Source of the DNA: DATJSN01 sp035504095
GTDB lineage: Bacteria > Planctomycetota > Phycisphaerae > WQYP01
NCBI GenBank assembly: GCA_035504095.1
Contig: DATJSN010000090.1
Span: 1 to 6,292, forward strand
DNA length: 6,292 bases
Reading direction: 5' to 3'
Numbering within the stretch: the first letter of the stretch is position 1; each line of letters begins with the position of its first letter. The translations under genes and the position numbers were made by a program. Below, piece by piece: positions 1 through 5,373 of the stretch. The notes beneath the pieces are model-generated. The model did no database searches. It saw only the letters and a program-made list of their open reading frames with translations, and had not been told where the DNA came from.

Positions 1-242
1 TGATATTTAATTCGGCGGACACGGGCTTCGAAAAGCCGCACCGCGAAGCTTTTGAAAACGTACGCCGATCACTGCCACCGCATTCAAAAATATGGATGGT
101 TGGTGACAACTTTGTCGCGGACATTCAAGGGGCCGAACAGGTAGGCATCCCGGCCATCCTCGTCCGAAAATCGCATCCCGAAGCCAAACGGCATGCAGAA
201 CAGCTCGCGGGCGTCATCGCTTTGCTTGAAGAACCGGATTAA
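1..242 (+). CDS. HAD-family hydrolase, C-terminal part (5' end outside window)
   Basis: Only the last 79 codons are present, in the frame beginning at base 3 and ending with TAA at 240-242. The visible protein carries the two C-terminal HAD signatures: a motif III lysine in FEKPHREAF (visible residue 11), and motif IV GDNFVAD (visible residues 34-40), whose acidic residues would hold the Mg2+ ion, followed by the usual IQGAEQVGIPAILV strand-turn. HAD enzymes of this type remove phosphate from small molecules (phosphoglycolate phosphatase-like or similar) in the cytoplasm through an aspartyl-phosphate intermediate. The nucleophilic aspartate (motif I) and the cap domain that sets the substrate lie upstream of the window, so substrate cannot be assigned. 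The end of the gene looks complete and undamaged. No terminator hairpin follows it. Family assignment is firm; a specific enzyme name is not justified. Confidence 0.85.
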   Translation, partial: IFNSADTGFEKPHREAFENVRRSLPPHSKIWMVGDNFVADIQGAEQVGIPAILVRKSHPEAKRHAEQLAGVIALLEEPD

Positions 243-345
243 ACATCCCAGTTTCAATCTCCGAAACCGCGTAGACGAAGAGTTCAATAGGTGTCCTGTC
301 GCCCCGATTCACCAATTTTCTAGTCACGTTATAATATTTTTTCAC
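214..345 (-). pseudogene. Short antisense ORF, copy A of a duplicated protein-coding segment
   Basis: On the minus strand a frame opens at GTG (345-343) and runs 43 codons to TGA (216-214). It includes KLVNRGDRTPIELFVYAVSE, followed by IETGMFNP. The block at 253-325 matches 1349-1422 (copy B) at about 56 of 73 aligned bases with one single-base indel. Read in this frame, mismatches fall 6:2:9 at codon positions 1, 2 and 3, and the amino acid changes are mostly conservative (V/I, V/A, E/D). This points to past selection on a protein and argues against a non-coding repeat. The frame overlaps the HAD gene's 3' end and has no good ribosome site, so it is more likely a relic than a live gene. No family is recognised. 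Confidence 0.4.
308..335 (+). promoter_or_regulatory. Candidate sigma70-type promoter of the Sel1-repeat gene
   Basis: A perfect TATAAT lies at 330-335, with TTCACC at 308-313 as a 4-of-6 match to the -35 box, spaced 16 bp. Transcription would begin near 341-343 and leave about 33 nt of leader before the chosen ATG at 375, enough for its ribosome site. The -35 half lies inside repeat copy A, but copy B lacks the TATAAT. This is a consensus match only. Confidence 0.4.
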
Positions 346-374
346 TTATGGTTTTCCGGCAAGGAAATAACGCC

Positions 375-1331
375 ATGCGAAAAATATGGGGTTCTCTGAC
401 GTGTATGGTGACGGTGTTGATTGTCTGGCCGTCGCTGACGATTGCGGCGACTACAACAGAACCTACAACGACAACAGCACCTGATTACGATGCACTGGAA
501 CAGGCTGCGATTAAAGGCGACAGCGAAGCACTGGTCCAACTTCAAGCGGGGGCCAATTCTGGCAATGCAGAAGCTCAGTACGATCTCGGCGATTACTATT
601 ATTCACTCCACCAATACGTCGATTCATTCAATTGGACACAGAAAGCTGCAGCACAGGGTAATGCAAAAGCCGAAAATGATCTGGGCATGGACTACGGCGA
701 CTATGGCGAGGGTCAGGGAACACAGTGGGATATCACACAAGCCTTTAAACGGTATCAAAAAGCAGCGGAACAGGGCGATGCACATGCGGAAGACTGGTTA
801 GGCAGTTTCTATTACAACGTCCTTGGAATGAATCATGATTTCGTCAAGGCCTTTTACTGGTATCAGAAAGCTGCGACGCAAAATTATCCAGATGCAGAAG
901 ACTGGCTGGGCAGTCTCTATTACTACGGCGAAGGAGTGAAGCAGGATTATACCCAAGCTTTCAATTGGTATCAGAAAGCTGCGACGCAAAATGATCCAGA
1001 TGCAGAAGACTGGTTGGGCAATCTGTATCAGAATGGCCAGGGAACAAAACAAGATTACACACAGGCAATTAATTGGTATCAGAAAGCCGCGACGCAAAAT
1101 TATCCAGGTGCAGAAGACTGGTTGGGCAATCTATTTTACAACGGCCAAGGAGTGAAGCAGGATTATACCGAAGCATTTAACTGTTTTCAAAAAGCTGCGG
1201 TACAAGGAGATGCAGCAGCTTGCATGTGGCTTTCATCTATGTACAGCCAAGGACTAGGCGTAGCCGCTGATCAACAAAAAGCACAATATTGGGCGGATCA
1301 GGCTAAGCAACTTCAAAGTAATGGGAATTGA
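375..1331 (+). CDS. Secreted Sel1-like repeat (TPR-type) protein
   Basis: The protein has 318 aa. I chose ATG 375 because AAGGAA at 361-366 sits 8 nt upstream and because it gives a clean signal peptide: MRK, then a hydrophobic core from about residue 4 to 18, with likely cleavage near Ala24/Ala25. The in-frame ATG at 348 has no ribosome site and lies too close to the TATAAT. A Thr-rich linker (about 26-34) follows. From about residue 50 there are seven Sel1-like repeats of roughly 36 aa with the AEDWLG...YYxGxGVKQDYTQAFNWYQKAA pattern; the first is shortened and the last is degenerate (SSMYSQGLGVAADQQKAQYW). Sel1 repeats form helical-hairpin solenoids that act as protein-binding scaffolds, here probably in the periplasm or outside the cell. 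No catalytic domain is visible. A partner cannot be named, and the gene shows no operon link to its neighbours. Confidence 0.88.
   Translation: MRKIWGSLTCMVTVLIVWPSLTIAATTTEPTTTTAPDYDALEQAAIKGDSEALVQLQAGANSGNAEAQYDLGDYYYSLHQYVDSFNWTQKAAAQGNAKAENDLGMDYGDYGEGQGTQWDITQAFKRYQKAAEQGDAHAEDWLGSFYYNVLGMNHDFVKAFYWYQKAATQNYPDAEDWLGSLYYYGEGVKQDYTQAFNWYQKAATQNDPDAEDWLGNLYQNGQGTKQDYTQAINWYQKAATQNYPGAEDWLGNLFYNGQGVKQDYTEAFNCFQKAAVQGDAAACMWLSSMYSQGLGVAADQQKAQYWADQAKQLQSNGN
858..1181 (+). repeat. Three tandem 108-bp units inside the Sel1-repeat gene
   Basis: Units begin at 858, 966 and 1074 with TGGTATCAGAAAGC and are exactly 108 bp (36 codons) apart. They are nearly identical at DNA level over long stretches, including silent positions (for example the GCGACGCAAAAT and GCAGAAGACTGG segments). 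A fourth, more diverged unit starts at 1182. The near-identity at DNA level suggests recent expansion by unequal recombination or slippage, in contrast to the outer repeats, which are conserved only in protein. Confidence 0.85.
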
Positions 1332-1339
1332 CGGTCACT

Positions 1340-1513
1340 TTATAACATATCAATTTCAGAAATCGCATTGATAAATAGTTCAATTGTTGTCCTGTCGATA
1401 CGATATGCCAATTTTTCTAGTCGATTAAATGGCAAAGCTGATTTGCTCTGGACTTCATCAAATCGCCATGTATACAATGCCAAAAGGATTATTCCTTTGA
1501 AAGGATTCTTCAT
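1340..1513 (-). CDS. Hypothetical small protein, antisense, copy B of the duplicated segment
   Basis: On the minus strand an ATG at 1513-1511 opens a 57-aa frame ending with TAA at 1342-1340; a TTG four codons further upstream is also possible. It begins MKNPFKGIILLALYTW, and its C-terminal half, KLAYRIDRTTIELFINAISE, matches the copy A peptide KLVNRGDRTPIELFVYAVSE. The biased substitution pattern between the copies is the main evidence that this frame was or is translated. The stop lies 8 bp from the end of the Sel1-repeat gene, in convergent orientation, and the start overlaps the plus-strand start of the zinc-ribbon gene. No clear ribosome site and no known family are seen. It may be a real small protein or a decaying gene end. 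Confidence 0.4.
   Translation of the reverse strand: MKNPFKGIILLALYTWRFDEVQSKSALPFNRLEKLAYRIDRTTIELFINAISEIDML
1349..1422. repeat. Diverged direct repeat, copy B (partner of 253-325)
   Basis: This 74-bp block aligns with 253-325 in the same orientation at roughly 77% identity with one inserted T. The best-conserved runs are AGTTCAAT, TGTCCTGTCG, CCAATTTT and CTAGTC. The two copies bracket the Sel1-repeat gene and its promoter region. No terminal inverted repeats or target duplications are evident around either copy. Confidence 0.75.
1449..1478 (+). promoter_or_regulatory. Weak candidate promoter of the zinc-ribbon gene
   Basis: TACAAT at 1473-1478 (5 of 6 to the -10 consensus) is preceded at 18 bp by TGGACT at 1449-1454 (4 of 6 to -35). 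Transcription would start near 1485, inside the hairpin region ahead of the ATG at 1512. In AT-rich DNA such matches arise easily. Confidence 0.25.
1483..1505 (+). promoter_or_regulatory. Ribosome binding site inside two mutually exclusive hairpins
   Basis: AAAGGATT occurs twice, at 1483-1490 and 1500-1507, with TCCTTT between them at 1493-1498. The second copy is the Shine-Dalgarno site, 6 nt ahead of ATG 1512. TCCTTT can pair with the first copy (6-bp stem, 4-nt loop), leaving the site free, or its TCCTT can pair with AAGGA of the second copy (5-bp stem, 3-nt loop), hiding it. The strong site supports ATG 1512 as the true start. A regulatory role for the hairpins is inference. Confidence 0.45.
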
Positions 1514-2091
1514 GTCCACTGTCAAAAAAAGAAAAACTCATACATTGTCCACACTGCGATAAAGATATCTATGAGCGACAACTTACCACAAAAACAAAGG
1601 CTTATGTAAAAGAGTTTTGCCCAAAGTGTAATAATTTCCTAAGAGAACTTGAAACTTCTCACATAGTAAATAATGAAGCAATCAAATTTGAAGACATAAC
1701 AACGATAGACGAATGTATTAAATTACTGGATATGAAGTTTGAGGAAAATAAAAGTGATCCGTTAATACATCGCTGGGTTCTTTCTAATAATTCATTCGTT
1801 ACCGAAATTGTTTATTATCCAAGTCCGAGCCGCCATGTTAAGTTGCGTACCGTCTCTACTCGTGATTCTGATAAGTTTCTCAAAAATCAGGATATTTGGC
1901 GTAAAATATGTGAAGAACACGGAGTACAATTTGCTGCGGAGACGGGACATAACAATAATTGGAGTGCAGAACAACTTAAGAACTTGGGAGGCCAAACGCG
2001 GCTCCCGCCTCATTTTGTTAGAGGCTCTAAATACCTCTCGAAAGCCTCACTGAAGGCAGTCAGAAAATACCCTTTAGCGATTTTCTATTAA
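1512..2091 (+). pseudogene. Zinc-ribbon protein of unknown function, frame broken by one base in an A7 run
   Basis: ATG 1512 has a strong Shine-Dalgarno site (AAAGGA, 1500-1505), but its frame stops after 16 codons at TAA 1560-1562. Removing one A from the seven-A run at 1524-1530 joins it to a long frame ending at 2091 and gives a 192-aa protein starting MSTVKKEKLIHCPHCDKD. That upstream part contains a complete zinc-ribbon pair, C12-P-H-C15 and C36-P-K-C39, which is strong evidence that the two frames were one gene. The long frame has no ATG of its own before 1732 and is blocked upstream by TGA at 1498-1500. The remaining ~150 residues are hydrophilic, Lys/Asn-rich, with no membrane segment or family I recognise. 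Zinc ribbons of this sort bind nucleic acid or protein, or are purely structural. The gene is much more AT-rich than mutS, suggesting recent acquisition. The break may be a sequencing error, a true mutation, or slippage on the A run. If translation restarts at ATG 1732, only a 119-aa piece without the zinc ribbon is made. Confidence 0.65.
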
Positions 2092-2127
2092 GTCGGAGTT
2101 AAACCACCTATTTTGGGCCGCCGAGTC

Positions 2128-2350
2128 GTGACAGCGTGACAATGGCTTAATTTTCAGCACATTTTGCATTTTTCAAGTGTGACATCATTTTCGTTTGTCA
2201 CGCTTAGAAAAGTGAGAAAGACTCTATATTTACCGATGTTGTCACGCTGTCACTAGTTGATTTTTCTTACTTTAATCACAAGAGGGTGACAATTAGTCAT
2301 CTGGACAGAGAGTGGACAGACGGATTCCGTAGAATCAGACTTTTTGTCAC
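2128..2350. repeat. Array of eight GTGACA/TGTCAC sites with a 126-bp dyad
   Basis: GTGACA occurs on the plus strand at 2128, 2136, 2179 and 2286, and as TGTCAC at 2196, 2240, 2248 and 2345 (first bases). The first six are ordered three forward then three reverse, nested around a centre near 2190. The outer pair forms a perfect 15-bp inverted repeat: GTGACAGCGTGACAA at 2128-2142 and its complement at 2239-2253. The inner pair forms a hairpin, 2175-2184 with 2196-2205, 10 bp including one G-T pair and an 11-nt loop. About 0.1 such hexamers would be expected by chance in this length. Options are an operator for a dimeric regulator, a transposon or MITE end set, or a structured RNA. Confidence 0.8.
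2302..2336. repeat. TGGACAGA direct repeat and adjoining small palindrome
   Basis: TGGACAGA is repeated exactly at 2302-2309 and 2313-2320, 11 bp apart (one helical turn). Directly after it, GATTC at 2323-2327 and GAATC at 2332-2336 flank CGTA, overlapping the palindrome ACGGATTCCGT at 2320-2330. The unit lies between the last two GTGACA-type sites and could be part of the same protein-binding region. Confidence 0.5.
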
Positions 2351-2444
2351 TACTCTTATTCACTTGTCAAAGAACCGGCTTTAAGAGCCTTTATACTGAA
2401 TAGGCAAACCAACCGACACGGCGAAGCCACGCCGAGTTCTGAGT

Positions 2445-2486
2445 CGGGAGACGGGAGATGGGAGTTTTCACCACGACGACACGACG
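2445..2486. repeat. Short GC-rich microrepeats (7-bp GGGAG units and CACGACGA units)
   Basis: Three 7-bp units, CGGGAGA, CGGGAGA and TGGGAGT, occupy 2445-2465. They are followed at 2470-2486 by ACCACGACGACACGACG, an iterated CACGACGA-type sequence. Low-complexity repeats like these are common in intergenic DNA of some environmental bacteria. There is no sign of coding, and no function is assigned. Confidence 0.55.
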
Positions 2487-2566
2487 TTGGCCCCGGGAAT
2501 CCCGACCTCAAGTGATTTTAATTTATGGAAGCCGGGACAGGTCCGGGGGCTATGTGAGGCCCAGAC

Positions 2567-2596
2567 TGGAGAGCCTGAGCTACATTGGCTTATAAT
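2567..2596 (+). promoter_or_regulatory. Candidate mutS promoter giving a leaderless or near-leaderless mRNA
   Basis: A perfect TATAAT at 2591-2596 lies just 7 nt before the mutS ATG at 2604. TGGAGA at 2567-2572 is a 4-of-6 match to the -35 box at 18-bp spacing. Transcription from this -10 box would begin at about 2602-2604, on or next to the start codon. No purine-rich Shine-Dalgarno site precedes the ATG, which agrees with leaderless initiation. Confidence 0.45.
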
Positions 2597-2603
2597 CCCT
2601 CAC

Positions 2604-5348
2604 ATGACCCGGTCGCTTAGCCAACAGGACATCGCTTCGCTGGACGCCAGCCAACTCACTCCGGCCATGCGGCAATACCAGTCCTACAAGGCACAATATC
2701 CCGATGCCATACTTTTCTTCCGCATCGGAGATTTTTACGAAACGTTTTATGAAGACGCGCGCACCATTTCACGGGTTTTAGGCGTCGCTTTGACCAGCCG
2801 AAGCAAGGGGGAAAACGCCGTTCCCATGGCCGGCGTTCCCTATCATGCGGTGGATAGTTACCTGCAGCGGATGATCGCGGCGGGTTATCGCGTGGCTATT
2901 TGCGAACAAATGGAAGATCCCAAACAGGTTAAAGGCCTTATCGACCGGCAGGTGACGAGGCTGATTACCCCGGGCACGCTTACCGAAGACACGATGCTCG
3001 AGGGAAAAGAGGAAAACTTTATTACGGCGCTGGTGTTGCTGGAAAAAGCGCCGTCGCGGACCAGACAAAACACTCAGACGCCGGCAAATCAAATTGATTC
3101 GGAAACGGATTCACAAGCGGCGCTGGCCTGGTGTGAATTATCAACCGGGAAATTTTTAACGCTGGTGGATTCACTGACCGCATGCCGCGAGGAACTATCA
3201 CGTATCCGCCCGCGCGAGATGCTGATTGCCGAGGCCCCGGATCATCAACCGCCGGAATGGGCACGGCAGCTTAAAGAGGCGTTTAAATTAACACTTACCG
3301 CCCGGCCGGCCTGGCAACTCGATGCACATCACGGCGCCAAGACTTTGCGCGAACATTATGGCGTGCTGGGTTTTGCGGGTTTTGGTTATGCCGGCGACGA
3401 TGATCCCGCGCTACGCGCCGCGGGGGCCATCGTGGCATATCTGCATGAAACACAAAAAGCTTCCCTGGAACATCTTTGCCCGCCCAAACCATTTGAACGC
3501 CGGCGGCATCTGGTTATCGATCAGGCTTCGCTGCGTTCGCTGGAAGTGCTTCGGACGCTGCGCAACAACACCCCGGAGGGTTCGCTGGTATGGGCTTTGG
3601 ACCGCACCAAAACGCCGATGGGTTCGCGCCTGCTGCGTAACTGGCTTTTATTTCCACTACGTGATCCGGCCGCGATCGAACGCCGTCTGCAGGTGATTAG
3701 CGACCTGATGCAATTGGAGCAGGCGCTGGAAGAAATTCGGTTGATTATCGCCGACTGTTCCGACGTGGAACGCATTGGCGCACGGATTTGTTGCCGGCGG
3801 GCGACGCCGCGTGATTTGGCCGCACTGGCGCGATCTTTGGATACACTGCCGGCGATTGTACAGCGGCTCAAGCAGGCGGCATTGCGTCAGGCTGTTCTGG
3901 ACGATCTGGAGGGCATGATCCCGGCCGCCGGGGAGATCTCGGCCGCCATTCGCGCCACGCTTCAGGACGAACCGCCGGCGCATCTTAGGGAAGGCGGGGT
4001 TATCCGCGACGGATTTAATGCGGAGTTGGATCGATTGCGATCCATGGCAAACAACTCCCGGACCTGGCTGGCGGATTACCAGGCGAAGCTCATCAAGACC
4101 ACCGGCATAAGCTCATTAAAAGTCGGTTATAACAAAGTGTTCGGTTTTTATATTGAAGTGACGCACACGCATGCGAATAAAATGCCGCCGGAATTTGTGC
4201 GCCGCCAGACGGTAAAAAATGCCGAACGCTATATCACGCCTGAGCTTAAAGAATTTGAAAGCGATATGTTAAGCGCCCAACAGCGCTCGGTGGCGCTGGA
4301 GCAGGATTTATTTGAACAACTTCGCTCGGGGCTGGCGGAAAAGATCAAAGTGCTCCAGAGCGTCGCGGCGCAACTGGCGGCCCTGGATGTTTATGCTTCA
4401 ATTGCCCACCTGGCCCGCACACGCCGTTATTGCCGGCCAAAGATCGCTCTTACGCAGGAACTCAATATTACCGAAGCGCGCCACCCCGTAGTGGAGCAAA
4501 TTCTCGGCGATCAATTTGTGCCCAACGACGTGGTTTTTGCGGCCGGCGGGCCGACGCTGCAATTACTTACCGGTCCGAATATGGCCGGCAAATCGACCTA
4601 TATCCGCCAGGTGGCGCTTCTGGTGCTCATGGCCCAGGCGGGGTTTTACCTGCCGGCGGCGCAAGCGACGGTGGGACTGGTGGACCGAATTTTTACCCGG
4701 GTGGGGGCCGCGGACGATCTTGCCGCGGGTCAATCGACATTCATGGTGGAAATGACGGAAACCGCCAACATTCTTTTACATGCAACTTCTGATTCCCTGG
4801 TGATACTCGATGAAGTGGGACGCGGAACCAGCACGCTGGACGGCCTGGCGCTGGCCTGGGCGATTGCGGAATATCTTGCCGGCGTCACCGGCTGCCGGAC
4901 GCTGTTTGCTACCCATTATCATGAATTAACGGAGTTGAGCGAATCGACGCCTGCGGTGAGTAATTTTAATGTGCTGGTGCGCGAATGGGAGGATCAGATT
5001 CTGTTCATGCACCGAATTGCTCCGGGCAGCGCGGATAAATCGTACGGCGTTCACGTGGCCCGCCTGGCCGGCGTGCCGCGCAGCGTGATTCAGAGAGCGC
5101 GGCGGTTGATGGATCAATTGACGGTGCACGTCGGGCGCATTCGACCACGAGCGGCTGCGACCGCAGCGACGGCACAGGTAAATTTATTCGATCCGGTGCC
5201 GGCCCAGGTCATCAGCCAGCTTCAGGCACTGGATTTGAATCGCATGTCGCCGATGCAGGCATGGGAAGCGCTTCGGACCATGCAGGCTTTGTTGGCCGAA
5301 AAACGGGAAAAACAGGCAACTGAGGATAAGAAACACGGCGCAGATTAA
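2604..5348 (+). CDS. mutS: DNA mismatch repair protein MutS
   Basis: The protein is a 914-aa MutS1-type ATPase that binds base mismatches and small loops after replication and recruits MutL. The N-terminal mismatch-binding domain has the FxE reader in GDFYE (Phe44 and Glu46). The core has the family clamp/lever sequence, for example KVGYNKVFGFYIEVTHTHAN and the AERYITPELKEFE stretch. The ATPase domain has Walker A GPNMAGKST (657-665), the STFMVEMTE signature, Walker B with LVILDEVGRGTST (732-744), and the FATHYHEL histidine segment (768-775). A C-terminal helix region (SPMQAWEALRTMQALL) matches the oligomerisation tail. ATG 2604 was chosen because it puts a normal-length ~18-residue lead before LTPAMRQY. 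The protein is about 60 aa longer than E. coli MutS (853 aa), partly through a polar insert at about residues 148-171 between domains I and II. All key residues are present. It converges with the CDF gene 14 bp downstream, and no mutL is in view. Confidence 0.98.
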   Translation: MTRSLSQQDIASLDASQLTPAMRQYQSYKAQYPDAILFFRIGDFYETFYEDARTISRVLGVALTSRSKGENAVPMAGVPYHAVDSYLQRMIAAGYRVAICEQMEDPKQVKGLIDRQVTRLITPGTLTEDTMLEGKEENFITALVLLEKAPSRTRQNTQTPANQIDSETDSQAALAWCELSTGKFLTLVDSLTACREELSRIRPREMLIAEAPDHQPPEWARQLKEAFKLTLTARPAWQLDAHHGAKTLREHYGVLGFAGFGYAGDDDPALRAAGAIVAYLHETQKASLEHLCPPKPFERRRHLVIDQASLRSLEVLRTLRNNTPEGSLVWALDRTKTPMGSRLLRNWLLFPLRDPAAIERRLQVISDLMQLEQALEEIRLIIADCSDVERIGARICCRRATPRDLAALARSLDTLPAIVQRLKQAALRQAVLDDLEGMIPAAGEISAAIRATLQDEPPAHLREGGVIRDGFNAELDRLRSMANNSRTWLADYQAKLIKTTGISSLKVGYNKVFGFYIEVTHTHANKMPPEFVRRQTVKNAERYITPELKEFESDMLSAQQRSVALEQDLFEQLRSGLAEKIKVLQSVAAQLAALDVYASIAHLARTRRYCRPKIALTQELNITEARHPVVEQILGDQFVPNDVVFAAGGPTLQLLTGPNMAGKSTYIRQVALLVLMAQAGFYLPAAQATVGLVDRIFTRVGAADDLAAGQSTFMVEMTETANILLHATSDSLVILDEVGRGTSTLDGLALAWAIAEYLAGVTGCRTLFATHYHELTELSESTPAVSNFNVLVREWEDQILFMHRIAPGSADKSYGVHVARLAGVPRSVIQRARRLMDQLTVHVGRIRPRAAATAATAQVNLFDPVPAQVISQLQALDLNRMSPMQAWEALRTMQALLAEKREKQATEDKKHGAD

Positions 5349-5373
5349 GGAAAAATAAACGACTATATTGTCG
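5349..5373 (-). terminator. Possible intrinsic terminator of the CDF gene
   Basis: Read on the minus strand, CGAC-AATATA-GTCG (5373-5360) is followed by TTTATTTTT (5359-5351). The 4-bp stem is short, and it overlaps the CDF stop codon at 5365-5363. In the other direction the same hairpin is followed by CAGTTTT, so it might act weakly for mutS too. The small gap between the convergent genes makes a shared terminator reasonable, but the stem is marginal. Confidence 0.3.

Larger units (their letters stand above)
2092..2603. other. 512-bp intergenic region with repeat array and mutS promoter, no gene seen
   Basis: No convincing coding frame is present on either strand. The left half (2128-2350) is AT-rich and holds the GTGACA/TGTCAC array. 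The right half (about 2400-2600) is GC-rich and holds short tandem microrepeats, small palindromes such as CGGGAATCCCG at 2494-2504, and the mutS promoter. The frame of mutS stays open back to TTG 2487, but the 39 extra residues do not look like MutS and no ribosome site precedes them. No tRNA, attachment site or CRISPR is seen. Confidence 0.6.

Noticed and set aside
102..107. GTGACA inside the HAD gene, as a possible extra array member
   Set aside because: It is encoded by the conserved Gly-Asp-Asn codons of motif IV and stands alone.
348..374. Start of the Sel1-repeat protein at ATG 348
   Set aside because: No ribosome site, only about 6 nt after the likely transcription start, and it would put nine residues ahead of a clean signal peptide. 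ATG 375 has AAGGAA at the right distance.
858..1181. CRISPR-like array
   Set aside because: The periodic repeats are in-frame 36-codon protein units with no spacers.
253..1422. Integron-type attC sites flanking a Sel1 cassette
   Set aside because: The repeats lack the paired inverse core sites and the internal dyad of attC, no integrase is present, and their divergence follows codon positions.
1368..1562. 64-aa plus-strand frame across repeat copy B
   Set aside because: The coding signal in the repeat is on the minus strand. Only the last 16 codons, from ATG 1512, have a good ribosome site, and they are explained by the frameshifted zinc-ribbon gene.
2377..2394. GGCT-TTAAG-AGCC followed by TTTAT as a terminator
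   Set aside because: A 4-bp stem with a short, interrupted T run, about 290 bp from the nearest upstream stop, is too weak to call.
2487..2603. MutS start at TTG 2487 with 39 extra residues
   Set aside because: The extra residues are unlike MutS N-termini, the stretch contains the promoter-like TATAAT, and ATG 2604 gives the usual lead length.
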